Program-made: the position numbers and the translations under genes
In this document: piece after piece, positions 48,060 through 58,965 of the stretch
Layout: each line of letters starts with the position of its first letter
How positions within the stretch are numbered: position 1 is the first letter of the stretch
The notes under the pieces: generated by a model
Told to the model about the DNA's origin: nothing
The model's database searches: none
Seen by the model: the letters and a program-made list of their open reading frames with translations, nothing else
NCBI RefSeq assembly: GCF_020990385.1
Contig: NZ_CP087598.1
Location: forward strand, 1,532,001 to 1,596,000
Reading direction: 5' to 3'
Length of the DNA: 64,000 nucleotides
DNA from: Paracoccus sp. MA
Lineage (GTDB): Bacteria; Pseudomonadota; Alphaproteobacteria; Rhodobacterales; Rhodobacteraceae

Positions 48060-49034
48060 TCAGGCGCCCGAGCCTTCCAGCCGCGATTGCGACAGTTTCA
48101 GCAGCCCCTTCTGCAGCAGGATGAACACCAGCAGCAGCACCCCGATGACGATCTTGGTCCACCAGCTCGACAGCGTGCCGTCGAAGACGATGTAGGTCTG
48201 GATCAGCCCCATGGTCAGCACGCCGACCAGCGTGCCGAACATGTAGCCCGCCCCCCCGGTCAGCAATGTGCCGCCGATCACCACCGCCGCGATGGCGGTC
48301 AGTTCGGTCCCCACCGTCGCCAGCGAATAGCCCGAGCCGGTATAGATCGAGAACACGATGCCCGAGAGTCCCGCCATCAGTCCCGAAAAGGCATAGACCA
48401 GCATCGTCGTGCGCCCCTGCCGGACGCCCATCAGCCGCGCCGTCGCCTCGCCACCGCCAAGCGCATAGACGGATGCGCCGAAGCGGGTCTTGTGGGCGAC
48501 GACCATGCCCGCCAGCACCGTCAGCAGCATGACGACGCCGATCAGCGTCAGCCGGCCCTTGCCGGGCATCAGCCAATAGGCCGATTGCAGGGTCTTGTAG
48601 AAGGGATGCGCAATCGGCACCGAGTCGATCGACAGCATATAGGCCGCGCCGCGCGCCAGGAACATGCCGGCCAGCGTGACGATGAAGGCGGGCATGGCCA
48701 GCCGGTCGATCAAAAAGCCCATGGCCGCGCCAAAGGCGGTGGTCAGCGCCAGTAGCAGGGCGAAAACGACCAGCGGGTGCAGCGACGTCTCGCGCAGGAT
48801 CACGGCGATGAAGACGCCGGAAAAGGCGATGACGCTGCCCACCGACAGGTCGATGCCGCCCGACAGGATCACCAGCGTCATGCCGACCGCGACGATGCCC
48901 AGATAGGCGTTGTCGGTCAGCAGGTTGCCCACCACCCGCGTGGACAGGATGTTGGGGAATTGCAGCCAGCACAGCAGATAGGCCAGCAGGAAGATCACGA
49001 CGGTCGCGTAAAGCGGCAGGGCGCGGGTGTTCAT
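48060..49034 (-). CDS. sugar ABC transporter permease (YjfF-like)
   Basis: 324 residues from ATG 49034. About eight to nine hydrophobic helices. Marks of the RbsC/YjfF family include GMTLVILSGGIDLSVGSVIA, MPAFIVTLAGMFLARGAAYM, and the coupling loop ALGGGEATARLMGV. Its start overlaps the preceding permease stop (ATGA), so it is the last gene of the ytfQRT-yjfF-like unit. Together with YtfT it forms the pore for a pentose or hexose. Confidence 0.88.
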   Translation of the reverse strand: MNTRALPLYATVVIFLLAYLLCWLQFPNILSTRVVGNLLTDNAYLGIVAVGMTLVILSGGIDLSVGSVIAFSGVFIAVILRETSLHPLVVFALLLALTTAFGAAMGFLIDRLAMPAFIVTLAGMFLARGAAYMLSIDSVPIAHPFYKTLQSAYWLMPGKGRLTLIGVVMLLTVLAGMVVAHKTRFGASVYALGGGEATARLMGVRQGRTTMLVYAFSGLMAGLSGIVFSIYTGSGYSLATVGTELTAIAAVVIGGTLLTGGAGYMFGTLVGVLTMGLIQTYIVFDGTLSSWWTKIVIGVLLLVFILLQKGLLKLSQSRLEGSGA

Positions 49035-50046
49035 TTCGCGGCTCCTCGGTGCAGGGCGGCCTCTCGGCTGGCGCGGTGGCTGTCGCGCCACAGCCGCCAT
49101 TCCCCGGCGATGCGCGGCGATTGCAGCACCAGGATCACCAGCACCAGCCCGGCCTTGATGACCAGGTTGTATTCGGACGGGAAACCGGCCAGCAGGATGC
49201 CGGTGTCGATGGTCTGGATGATCAGCGCCCCGATCAGCGAGGCGATGATGGAAAACCGCCCGCCCAGCAGGGAATTGCCGCCGATCACCACGGCCAGGAT
49301 GGCGTCGAGCTCCAGCCACAGCCCGGCATTGTTGGCGTCCGCCCCGCGGATGTCGGCGGTGACGACGATCCCGGCCAGCGCCGCGCAAAGCCCCGAGACG
49401 ACATAGACCGCGATCAGCAGCACCGTGGCGTTCACCCCGGCCAGGGCGCTGGCGCGGCGGTTGATGCCGATGGATTCGACCAGCAGGCCAAGCGCGGTGC
49501 GCCGCATCAGCGCCGCCATGCCCAGACCGCAGGCCAGCCACAGCCAGGCCGGCACCGGCAGGCCCAAGAGGCTGCCCGAGCCGAAGAAGGCGAAGCCCGC
49601 GTCGTTGAAGGTCAGGATGCGCCCTTCGGTGATCAGCTGGGCGATGCCGCGCCCCATGGTCATCAGGATCAGCGTGGCGACAAAGGGCTGGATGCCGACC
49701 ACGGCGACCAGCAGCCCGTTCCACAGCCCGGCGAGCGCGCCGGCGGCCAGCGCCAGCAGCAGCGCCGGACCCAGCCCCCAGCCGCCGGCCACGGCCGAGG
49801 CGGCGACCGCGCCGCAGATCGCCATGGTGGTGCCGACCGACAGGTCGATGCCGCGCGTGGCGATGACCAGCGTCATACCCACCGCCAGCAGCGCCACCGG
49901 CGCGCCGCGCTTCAAGACGTCGATCATCGGCCCGACCAGCCGGTCGCCGCTGATGCCGATCTTCAGGAAACCCGGATAGAACACCGTCACCAGCGCCACC
50001 AGCAGCGCCAGCGCCACCAGTTGCGGGGCGATGCGCTTCAGCAGGG

Positions 50047-50050
<4 letters not shown>
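49031..50050 (-). CDS. sugar ABC transporter permease (YtfT-like)
   Basis: 339 residues. RbsC/YtfT family: APVALLAVGMTLVIATRGID, VGIQPFVATLILMTMGRGIA, and SIGINRRASALAGVNATVLL as the coupling loop. It pairs with the second permease; two distinct permease genes are characteristic of the galactofuranose-type (YtfQRT/YjfF) importers. It overlaps both neighbours by 4 bp. Confidence 0.88.
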
Positions 50051-51543
<1,493 letters not shown>

Positions 51544-51599
51544 CGCGCCCCTCCTCGGCTCGGCGCGGGCCGCCGCATGGACGGCCCGGCCGCCGGCTG

Positions 51600-52562
51600 T
51601 CAGTAGCCCAGGCCCTTGCGGCGCTCGTATTCGCCGGCCGGGTCGTCGGCTTGCGTGTAGAGCTTCGACTCGGTCTGCAGGAACTTCGCCGGCTGGGTGC
51701 CGTCCTTCCAATAGGCGGCGAGCGCGTCGAAGGCCGGGCCGGCCATGTTCGGCGTCAGCTCGACGGTGGCATTCGCCTCGCCATTGGCCATGGCCTGGAA
51801 CAGGTCCGGCACGCCGTCGATGGACACGACCAGGATGTCGGTGCCCGGCTTCAGCCCGGCCTCCTTGATGGCCTGGATCGCGCCGACCGCCATGTCGTCG
51901 TTATGGGCATAGAGCGCGCAGATGTCCTTGCCGCCATTCTCGGCCTGCAGGAAGCTTTCCATCACCTCCTTGCCCTGGGCGCGGGTGAAGTCGCCGGTCT
52001 GGCTGCGCACGATCTTCAGGTTGTCGTGGCCGGCCAGCGCGTTCTCGAAGCCCTTCTTGCGGTCGATGGCGGGGCTGGAACCCGTGGTGCCCTGCAATTC
52101 GACCACGCGGCATTCCTTGTCGCCGACGGTATCGACCAGCCATTTGCCGGCGACCTCGCCCTCGTGCACCAGGTTCGAGCCGACGGCGGTCAGGTAGAGA
52201 TCGTCCGAGCTGTCCACCTGCCGGTCCAGCAGCACGACCGGGATCTCGGCCTCCTTGGCCTCTTGCAGCACGGCGTCCCAGCCGGTGGCGACGACCGGGG
52301 CCAGCAGGATCGCGTCCACGCCCTGCGCGATGAAGGAGCGGATCGCGGCGATTTGGTTTTCCTGCTTCTGCTGCGCGTCCGAGAATTGCAGCTTCAGGCC
52401 GCGTTCCTCGGCCTGGGTCTTGGTCAACGTGGTCTCGGCCGCGCGCCAGCCGGATTCCGAGCCGATCTGGGAAAAGCCGATGGTTTCGCCCTCGGCCATG
52501 GCGGCCGTGGCCGAGATCGCCAGCGCGGCAGCGGCGGCGGTGCTCATCAGGAATCTGGTCAT
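51600..52562 (-). CDS. sugar ABC transporter substrate-binding protein (YtfQ-like)
   Basis: 320 residues. Signal peptide MTRFLMSTAAAAALAISATA with cleavage before EGETIGF. The mature part is a type I sugar-binding protein: IGFSQIGSESGWRAAETTLT, LAPVVATGWDAVLQEAKEAE, DRQVDSSDDLYLTAVGSN and YAHNDDMAVGAIQAIKEAG. These match YtfQ, which binds galactofuranose, but relatives bind arabinose or galactose. It is the first gene of the transporter unit in the minus direction. Confidence 0.9.
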   Translation of the reverse strand: MTRFLMSTAAAAALAISATAAMAEGETIGFSQIGSESGWRAAETTLTKTQAEERGLKLQFSDAQQKQENQIAAIRSFIAQGVDAILLAPVVATGWDAVLQEAKEAEIPVVLLDRQVDSSDDLYLTAVGSNLVHEGEVAGKWLVDTVGDKECRVVELQGTTGSSPAIDRKKGFENALAGHDNLKIVRSQTGDFTRAQGKEVMESFLQAENGGKDICALYAHNDDMAVGAIQAIKEAGLKPGTDILVVSIDGVPDLFQAMANGEANATVELTPNMAGPAFDALAAYWKDGTQPAKFLQTESKLYTQADDPAGEYERRKGLGY

Positions 52563-52603
52563 GGTTTCCTCCCTGTATGACCGTTTTCTACGGGGCTGTC
52601 CTC

Positions 52604-54112
52604 TCAGCCCCGCAAGTCCTCCGGCAGCAGCGCGTCGGGCAGGTTCTGGAAACAGACCGGCCGCAGGAAGCGGCGGATCGCCAGGGTGCCAACGCTGGTG
52701 GCGCCGAAATTCGTCGATGCCGGGTAGGGGCCGCCATGCACCATGGCGTCGGCGACCTCGACCCCGGTGGGCCAGCCATTGGCCAGCACCCGGCCGGCCT
52801 TGCGTTCCAGGATCGGCATCAGCCGCCGGGCCAGCGCGGTGTCGCCGGCCTCCATCTGCAAGGTGGCGGTCAGCTGGCCGTCCAGCGCGCGGGCAAGGCC
52901 CAGCATCTCGTCCTCCGAACTGGTGGTGACGACAAGGCCGAGCGGGCCGAACACCTCTTCCCCCAGGGCGTGGCTGTGCAGGAAGTCCCGCGCGCTGGTC
53001 CGGTAGATGCCGGGCCGCGCATTGCGGCCCCGGCTGTCGCAGGCCAGCACCGGCGCGGCATGGGCACCGATACGGGCGGCGCCTGCGCGATAGGCCTCGG
53101 CGATGCCCTCGGTCAGCATGACCTGTTCCGGGGCGTCCGCCAGCGCCTCGGTGGCGGCGGCGGTGAAGGTCTCGGCATCCTTGGCGCGCAGCACCAGAAG
53201 GCCCGGATTGGTGCAGAACTGCCCGGCGCCCATGGTCAGGCTGGCGGTCCAGTCCCGCGCGATCTGCTGGCCGCGCGCCGCGAAGGCTTCGGGCAGCACG
53301 AAACAGGGGTTGATGCTGCCAAGCTCGCCGAAAAAGGGGATCGGCTCGGGCCGCGCGGCGCAGAGGTCATAAAGCGCCCGGCCGCCGCGCAGGCTGCCGG
53401 TGAAGCCCACGGCGCGGATCAGCGGGTGGCGCACCAGCGCCGCGCCGACCTCGTGCCGGTCGCCGTGGATGAAGCCGAAACTGCCTGCGGGCATGCCGGT
53501 GGCGCGGATCGCGGCCGCGATGGCTTCCGCCACGATCTCGCCGGTGCCGGGATGGGCGGGGTGGCCCTTGACCACCACCGGGCAGCCCGCCGCCAGGGCC
53601 GAGGCGGTGTCGCCGCCCGCCGTCGAAAACGCCAGCGGGAAGTTCGAGGCGCCGAAGACCGCCACCGGTCCGATGGGACGCTGGATCAGCCGCAGGTCGG
53701 GACGCGGCAGCGGCTGGCGGTCGGGCAGCGCCTTGTCGTGACGGCGATCAAGGTAATCGCCCTTGCGGATATGATCCGCGAACAGCCGCAGCTGGCCCAC
53801 GGTGCGGCCACGCTCGCCTTGCAGCCGGGCCTCGGGCAGGCCGGTTTCCTGCGTGCCGATGGCGGTGATCGCCTCGGCCCGGGCCTCGATCTCGTCGGCG
53901 ATGGCGTCGAGGAAAGCCGCACGCTCCTCGCGCGCGGTCCAGCCATAGGACCAGAAGGCCTCCTCGGCCGCTTCGCAGGCTCGCGCGACCAGCTCGACCG
54001 TGCCGCTGGCGAAACCATGCGCCGGGCCATGCGCGGGGGCCGAGCGGAATGTCGCCTCGCCCCCGACCCATTCGCCCGCGATCAGATGCTTGCCTTGCGG
54101 TGTCCAGTCCAT
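52604..54112 (-). CDS. alpha-ketoglutarate semialdehyde (2,5-dioxovalerate) dehydrogenase
   Basis: 502 residues from ATG 54112. NAD(P)-dependent aldehyde dehydrogenase: cofactor region GPVAVFGASNFPLAFSTAGG, glutamate in FFGELGSINPCFVL, and catalytic cysteine in GAGQFCTNPGLLVL. The FGASNFPLAFS and ELGSINP signatures are those of the 2,5-dioxovalerate dehydrogenase group, which oxidises alpha-ketoglutarate semialdehyde to 2-oxoglutarate. This is the last step of non-phosphorylating pentose or uronate pathways, consistent with the sugar dehydrogenase and dehydratase genes upstream. Confidence 0.9.
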   Translation of the reverse strand: MDWTPQGKHLIAGEWVGGEATFRSAPAHGPAHGFASGTVELVARACEAAEEAFWSYGWTAREERAAFLDAIADEIEARAEAITAIGTQETGLPEARLQGERGRTVGQLRLFADHIRKGDYLDRRHDKALPDRQPLPRPDLRLIQRPIGPVAVFGASNFPLAFSTAGGDTASALAAGCPVVVKGHPAHPGTGEIVAEAIAAAIRATGMPAGSFGFIHGDRHEVGAALVRHPLIRAVGFTGSLRGGRALYDLCAARPEPIPFFGELGSINPCFVLPEAFAARGQQIARDWTASLTMGAGQFCTNPGLLVLRAKDAETFTAAATEALADAPEQVMLTEGIAEAYRAGAARIGAHAAPVLACDSRGRNARPGIYRTSARDFLHSHALGEEVFGPLGLVVTTSSEDEMLGLARALDGQLTATLQMEAGDTALARRLMPILERKAGRVLANGWPTGVEVADAMVHGGPYPASTNFGATSVGTLAIRRFLRPVCFQNLPDALLPEDLRG

Positions 54113-54122
54113 CGGTCTTCCT

Positions 54123-55034
54123 TCAGAATTCGAATGCGTCCACGGTATTGCGGCGGCCAAGGGTAAAGGCGTCCGCCACCAGCACCATCGGCGACAGGTC
54201 CACCTCGGAGGCGCCCCTGCGCACCAGCTCCGCCATGCGCGCGTAAAGCGCCGGGTATTCGCCCATGATGCTGGCCTCGCCCCCGGCCTCGGCCCCGTCG
54301 ATCTCCAGCACATTGCCGCCCATGCGCAGCGCGAGGCGGCCGGCATCGGTCACGAACTCCATGTCCCAGGTCTGCGGGCCCTGCTGGCGGAAGTCGAAAT
54401 CCGCCTCGATCCCCTGCGAGAGCCGCAGCCGCGCCGCGATGGGGGCCTGACGGTTCTCGGGGAAGTCCAGCTCGGCCGCGGTCAGATGCACCGGCGCGGG
54501 CAGGATATGCGTCAGGATCGACAGCGCGTTGATGCCGGGATCGAAGACCCCCATGCCGCCGGCCGCGAAGATCCAGTCCTGGCCGGGATGCCAGACCCGC
54601 ACGTCCTCGCGCCAGGTGATCCGGCCGCTCTCGATGCGCCGCCCGGAAAGCCAGCGTCTTGCCGCCGCCACCGCCTGCGCCTCGCGCGAATGCCAGCTGG
54701 CGAACAGCGTCACGCCCTGCGCGCGCGCCAGCGCCTGCAGCGCCTGCACCTCGGCCAGCGTGGCGCCGGGCGGCTTTTCCAGCATCACATGGCGCCCCGC
54801 CCGCAAGGCCGCCTCGGCCATGGCAAAGCGCGGCACCGGCGGCAGGCAGAGCGAGACCGCAGGGATGTCGGGCCGGGCGGCCAGCATCTCCTCGATGCGG
54901 GCGAAGCTCTCGACCCCCTCGACGCCGCCATGGCGCGAGACGCTGGCCGCAAGCGTCCAGTCCGGGGATGAGGAAATCGCCGGAACATGCTGATCCCGCG
55001 CGATCTTTCCGATGCCGACAAGAGCGATCTTCAT
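54123..55034 (-). CDS. Gfo/Idh/MocA-type sugar 1-dehydrogenase (L-arabinose/D-galactose)
   Basis: 303 residues from ATG 55034 (TGATG overlap with the dehydratase stop). Rossmann start MKIALVGIGKIARDQHVPAI and EKPPGATLAEVQAL with the catalytic Lys are typical; GGMGVFDPGINALSI is the substrate-domain signature of L-arabinose and D-galactose 1-dehydrogenases of Azospirillum type. It oxidises the sugar to the lactone. No lactonase gene is seen in the window. The substrate choice arabinose versus galactose cannot be settled by sequence alone. Confidence 0.87.
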   Translation of the reverse strand: MKIALVGIGKIARDQHVPAISSSPDWTLAASVSRHGGVEGVESFARIEEMLAARPDIPAVSLCLPPVPRFAMAEAALRAGRHVMLEKPPGATLAEVQALQALARAQGVTLFASWHSREAQAVAAARRWLSGRRIESGRITWREDVRVWHPGQDWIFAAGGMGVFDPGINALSILTHILPAPVHLTAAELDFPENRQAPIAARLRLSQGIEADFDFRQQGPQTWDMEFVTDAGRLALRMGGNVLEIDGAEAGGEASIMGEYPALYARMAELVRRGASEVDLSPMVLVADAFTLGRRNTVDAFEF

Positions 55035-56782
55035 CAGTGGCTGTCCTTTCCGACCGCGCGGCCGCGGCAGCCGCGCAGAAAGTCGAAATCCGCCCCGGTC
55101 TCGGCGCCCTCGACATGGTCGTGGAACAGCCGCGCATAGCCCCCCGCCGGCGGCGGCACCGGGTTGCGCCATTCGGCCAGGCGGCGGGCGATCTCGGCAT
55201 CGGGCACGTCCAGATGCAGCCGCCGGTTCGGCACGTCCAGCTCGATCATGTCGCCGTCGCGCACCACGGCCAGCGGCCCGCCCCGCGCCGCCTCGGGCGA
55301 GGCATGCAGCACCACCGTGCCATAGGCGGTGCCCGACATGCGCGCGTCCGAGATCCGCACCATGTCGGTGATGCCCTTCCTCAGAACCTTGGGCGGCAGG
55401 CCCATATTGCCGACCTCGGCCATGCCCGGATAGCCGCGCGGGCCGCACATCTTCAGCACCATGACGCAGGTCTCGTCGATGTCCAGCGCCTCGTCGGCGA
55501 TGCGGGCCTTGTAGTCGTCGATATCCTCGAAGACGACGGCGCGGCCGCGATGCACCAGCAGATGCGGGCTGGCGGCCGAGGGCTTCAGCACCGCCCCGCC
55601 CGGCGCCAGATTGCCGCGCAGCACCGCGATGCCGCCCTGTCCGGTCAGCGGCCGGTCGGCGGGCAGAATGACGTCCTCGTTCCAGTTGCGGGCCTCGCGC
55701 ACCTCATCCCAGATCGTGCGTCCCGAAACGGTCAGCGCCTCGCGGCGAAGCAGCCCCGCCTCGCCCAGTCTTTGAAGAACCACCGGCAAACCACCGGCAT
55801 AGAAGAATTCTTCCATCAGGTACTGGCCCGAGGGCATCAGGTTCACGATGGTCGGCACGTCGCGGCCCAGCCGGTCCCAATCGTCCAGGGTCAGCTCGAC
55901 CCCGACCCGGCCCGCCAGGGCCAGCAGGTGGATGACCGCATTGGTCGAGCCGCCGATGGCGCCGTTGGTGCGGATCGCGTTCTCGAAGGCGGCGCGGGTC
56001 AGGATGTCGCTGGGCTTCAGGTCGTCCTTGACCATCTGCACGATGCGCCGGCCGGTCAGCTGCGCCATGACGCGGCGGCGCGAGTCCACCGCCGGGATCG
56101 CGGCATTGCCCGACAGCGCCATGCCCAGCGCCTCGGCCATCGAGGCCATGGTCGAGGCGGTGCCCATGGTGTTGCAGGTGCCCGAGGAGCGGGACATGCT
56201 GGCCTCGGCCTCCAGGAACTCCTCCTGCGTCATCTCGCCGGCCTTCACGGCCTCGGAGAATTTCCACAGATGCGTGCCCGAGCCGATGCGCTCGCCCCGG
56301 AACCAGCCGTTCAGCATCGGCCCGCCGGTGACGACGATCGAGGGGATGTCGGTCGAGGCCGCGCCCATCAGCAGGCTGGGCGTCGTCTTGTCGCATCCGA
56401 CCAGCAGCACCGCCCCGTCGATGGGCTGGCCGCGCATCGCCTCCTCGACCGCCATGGCGGCAAGGTTGCGATACATCATCGCGGTCGGGCGATAGCTATT
56501 CTCGCTGGCCGAGAAAACCGGCACCTCCAGCGGAAAGCCCCCGGCCTCCCAGATGCCGGCCTTAACCTTTTCGGCCAGCTCGCGCAGATGGCCGTTGCAG
56601 GGCGTCAGGTCCGACCAGGTGTTCAGGATGCCGATCACCGGCCTTCCGTCAAACAGATCATGGGGATAGCCCTGATTCTTCAACCATCCGCGATGATAGA
56701 TCGTGTCGCGGGAATTGCCGCCATACCAATGCTGCGAGCGCAGCTTGCGCGGCCAGGGCGCGGGGGTGAAGGGCTTGGTCAT
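55034..56782 (-). CDS. IlvD/EDD-family sugar-acid dehydratase (L-arabonate/D-galactonate)
   Basis: 582 residues from ATG 56782. The Fe-S cysteines lie in DLTPCNGHLRELAE, LLVGCDKTTPSLLMG and SGTCNTMGTASTMASM. KMCGPRGYPGMAEVGNMGLP and ISDARMSGTAYGTVVLH are family signatures. The N-terminal RSQHWYGGNSRDTIYHRGW is specific to the sugar-acid branch (arabonate/xylonate dehydratases) and not to dihydroxyacid dehydratase of valine synthesis. It produces a 2-keto-3-deoxy sugar acid. It overlaps both flanking genes by one base. Confidence 0.9.
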   Translation of the reverse strand: MTKPFTPAPWPRKLRSQHWYGGNSRDTIYHRGWLKNQGYPHDLFDGRPVIGILNTWSDLTPCNGHLRELAEKVKAGIWEAGGFPLEVPVFSASENSYRPTAMMYRNLAAMAVEEAMRGQPIDGAVLLVGCDKTTPSLLMGAASTDIPSIVVTGGPMLNGWFRGERIGSGTHLWKFSEAVKAGEMTQEEFLEAEASMSRSSGTCNTMGTASTMASMAEALGMALSGNAAIPAVDSRRRVMAQLTGRRIVQMVKDDLKPSDILTRAAFENAIRTNGAIGGSTNAVIHLLALAGRVGVELTLDDWDRLGRDVPTIVNLMPSGQYLMEEFFYAGGLPVVLQRLGEAGLLRREALTVSGRTIWDEVREARNWNEDVILPADRPLTGQGGIAVLRGNLAPGGAVLKPSAASPHLLVHRGRAVVFEDIDDYKARIADEALDIDETCVMVLKMCGPRGYPGMAEVGNMGLPPKVLRKGITDMVRISDARMSGTAYGTVVLHASPEAARGGPLAVVRDGDMIELDVPNRRLHLDVPDAEIARRLAEWRNPVPPPAGGYARLFHDHVEGAETGADFDFLRGCRGRAVGKDSH

Positions 56783-57771
56783 CACAGCACCTCGACGCGG
56801 ATCGGGGCGTCGCCGGGCCGGTCCGGCGCCAGCGGGTTGCGCAGCGGCAGGCCCAGCGCCGGGGACTCGATCTCGAACACATCGCCCGGACGGCAGCGGA
56901 GGCCGTCGGCAAAGGACAGCGTCGCCGTGCCGAAGAAATGCACGTGCACATCGCCCGGCTGGCGGAACAGCGGGTATTTGAAATGATGGTGCTCCAGATT
57001 GGCGATGCTGTGGCTCATGTTCGCCTCGCCCGAAAGGAACGGCCTTTCCCAGAGCACCGCCCCGTCGCGCAGGATGCGGCTGGTGCCCTCGACATGCTGC
57101 GGCAGATCGCCCAAGCGCATCTCGGGGCCGAAGCTGGCCGGGCGCAGCTTGGAATGGGCGAGCCAGAGATAGTTGCCGCGCTCGGTCACATGATCCGAGA
57201 ATTCGTTGCCGAGCGCGAAGCCCAGGCGGAAGGGCGTGCCGTCCGGGCCGATCAGGTAGAGCCCGGCGATCTCGGGCTCCTCGCCCGCGTCCAGCGCGAA
57301 GCCGGGCGAGGCCAGCGCCGCACCCGGCGGCGCCACCCCATGCCCGTTGCCCTTGTAGAACCATTCCGGCTGCACGCCGACCGCACCGGGATGCGGCTTG
57401 CCGCCCTCCAGCCCCATGCGGAACATCTTCATGCTGTCGGTCAGATCGCCGGCATCGGGGGCGCCATGCATGGCGTCGCGCGTCGCCGCCGAGCCGAGAT
57501 GCGTGAGCCCGGTGCCGGTCAGGTGCAGATGCGCCGGATCGGGATGATCCACGGGCGGCAGCACCCGCCCCTCGGCCAGCGCGGCTTCCAGGTCCACCGC
57601 CGCGCCGGGACCGCGGCGCGCGGCCTCTTCGGCCAGGCTGCGGCCGGCGGCGATGGCGGCCAGCGCCAGGGCGCGGGTGCTGTCCGCCCCGGGCACCAGA
57701 TGCGCGGCTTCGCCGTCGCGCAGGGCGACGGCGCGGCTTCCGTCCGGCAGAAGAAGTTGCGACAAAAACAT
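56782..57771 (-). CDS. GguC-like FAH-family protein (AraD1 type)
   Basis: 329 residues from ATG 57771. The fumarylacetoacetate hydrolase fold is suggested by the C-terminal NEFSDHVTERGNYLWLAHSK and GDVHVHFFGTATLSFADGLR. The N-terminal 100 residues are a separate helical domain. The overall layout matches GguC/AraD1 proteins beside sugar-transport genes. In this operon it stands where the 2-keto-3-deoxy-sugar-acid dehydratase of the pathway is otherwise missing. It is promoter-proximal and divergent from the LysR gene. Confidence 0.8.
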   Translation of the reverse strand: MFLSQLLLPDGSRAVALRDGEAAHLVPGADSTRALALAAIAAGRSLAEEAARRGPGAAVDLEAALAEGRVLPPVDHPDPAHLHLTGTGLTHLGSAATRDAMHGAPDAGDLTDSMKMFRMGLEGGKPHPGAVGVQPEWFYKGNGHGVAPPGAALASPGFALDAGEEPEIAGLYLIGPDGTPFRLGFALGNEFSDHVTERGNYLWLAHSKLRPASFGPEMRLGDLPQHVEGTSRILRDGAVLWERPFLSGEANMSHSIANLEHHHFKYPLFRQPGDVHVHFFGTATLSFADGLRCRPGDVFEIESPALGLPLRNPLAPDRPGDAPIRVEVL

Positions 57772-57872
57772 GGCAGGTCCCCCGCTGCAATCGGTCCGGG
57801 CGGCCGGCCCTTGCGCGGCCCGGGCACCACCCGCCTTGATGGCTTGCGATTGATCTAGCCATGAAACGACAT

Positions 57873-57889
57873 GATGGTAAAATTACATC
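57873..57889. promoter_or_regulatory. candidate LysR operator between gguC-like gene and gbpR-like gene
   Basis: GATG-G-TAA-AA-TTA-CATC is an imperfect inverted repeat in the AT-rich 145-bp divergent region. Its form (T-N11-A core) is compatible with LysR binding. Evidence is by pattern only. Confidence 0.35.
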
Positions 57890-57916
57890 CTTCGCAATCT
57901 GCATACCGGAATTGTT

Positions 57917-58870
57917 ATGACCATGCCGCCTGCCCGCCTGATGCTGAAACCCGCGCAGCTGCGGCTGCTTCAGCAGATCGCCGAAACCGGCCAGTTGCAG
58001 CTGGCCGCCGAGCGTGTCGGCATGACCCAGCCCGCCGCCTCGCGCATGCTGGCCGAGATCGAGAACCAGGTCGGCGCGCAGCTGTTCCTGCGCCAGCCCA
58101 AGGGCATGGAGCCGACCGAGATCGGCCGCGCCGTGCTGCGCCGCGCCCGCGTCATCCTGCGCGAGATGGTCAGCATGGCCTCGGACGTGCAGGCGCTGCG
58201 CGAGGGGTTCGGCGGCACGCTGCGGGTGGGCGCGGTGACAGGACCGGCGGTCAGCTATCTCGTCTCGGCCATCCGCGAGATCAAGGAGGGCGCGCCGGAT
58301 GCCGACATCACCGTCGATGTCATGCCCTCGCGCGAGCTGCTGCAGCATCTGGCGGCGGGAGAGATGGATTTCGTGCTGGCCCGCATCCTGCCGGAATTCG
58401 ACAGCCGGGATTTCAACATCCTGCCGATGCGGGACGAAAAGGTGGCCTTCCTGGTGCGGGCCAGCCACCCGCTGAGCCGCTCGGCCTCGGTCACGCTGAC
58501 CGAACTGGCCGGGCAGGAATGGATCATGCAGAGCCGCGGCGCGCCGATCCGCGAGGCCGCCCTGGCGGCCTTTGCCAATGTCGGGCTGGCCGAGCCGCGC
58601 AACATCGTGAACAGCCCCTCGCTTCTGCTGACGATCGCCTATCTGGCGCAGGGCGATGCGGTGGCGCCGATGTCGGAGGAGGTCGCCGAATTGCTGATCC
58701 GGCCGCCGGTCGGGGCGGGCTTCGCCATGCTGCCGGTGCCGCATGAGATCCGCGTCTCGCCCTATTACCTGCTGGACCTGAAGCGCCGGCCCTTGTCGCC
58801 CCTGGCGATGCGGCTGCGCGAGAAGCTGGTGGCGCTGTCGAGAAGTCCGGTGCGGGACGCATTCGGCTGA
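57917..58870 (+). CDS. LysR-family regulator (GbpR-like) of the sugar operon
   Basis: 317 residues. The winged helix is in LRLLQQIAETGQLQLAAERV and MTQPAASRMLAEIENQVG, followed by the type 2 PBP effector domain from about residue 95 (GGTLRVGAVTGPAVSYLVSA). The sequence and divergent position relative to gguC resemble GbpR, the LysR regulator of galactose/arabinose-binding protein genes in Agrobacterium and Azospirillum. It probably activates the minus-strand sugar genes in response to arabinose or galactose. Confidence 0.85.
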   Translation: MTMPPARLMLKPAQLRLLQQIAETGQLQLAAERVGMTQPAASRMLAEIENQVGAQLFLRQPKGMEPTEIGRAVLRRARVILREMVSMASDVQALREGFGGTLRVGAVTGPAVSYLVSAIREIKEGAPDADITVDVMPSRELLQHLAAGEMDFVLARILPEFDSRDFNILPMRDEKVAFLVRASHPLSRSASVTLTELAGQEWIMQSRGAPIREAALAAFANVGLAEPRNIVNSPSLLLTIAYLAQGDAVAPMSEEVAELLIRPPVGAGFAMLPVPHEIRVSPYYLLDLKRRPLSPLAMRLREKLVALSRSPVRDAFG

Positions 58871-58902
58871 GGCGCCGCCGGCAGTGCCAGCGCGCGCCGC
58901 CG

Positions 58903-58928
58903 CATGAGTATTTGGGAAACGGTGAAAG
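58903..58928 (+). repeat. GTATTTGG-type intergenic repeat, copy F
   Basis: Reads CATGAGTATTTGGGAAACGG then TGAAAG; closest to copy E. It lies between convergent genes, directly before a hairpin. Confidence 0.65.
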
Positions 58929-58956
58929 CCGGCGCCGCGCGGTCGGGCGGCGCCGG
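58929..58956. terminator. hairpin between convergent LysR and symporter genes
   Basis: A perfect 9-bp stem CCGGCGCCG/CGGCGCCGG with a 10-base loop sits next to repeat copy F. There is no T tract, so it may act in both directions as a transcription barrier or RNA end. Confidence 0.55.
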
Positions 58957-58965
58957 GCGCGGTCG

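Noticed and set aside
55034..58744. A 1236-codon open frame on the minus strand
   Set aside because: Only 55034-56782 has homology (IlvD/EDD). The upstream part is a GC-rich shadow of the FAH and LysR genes.
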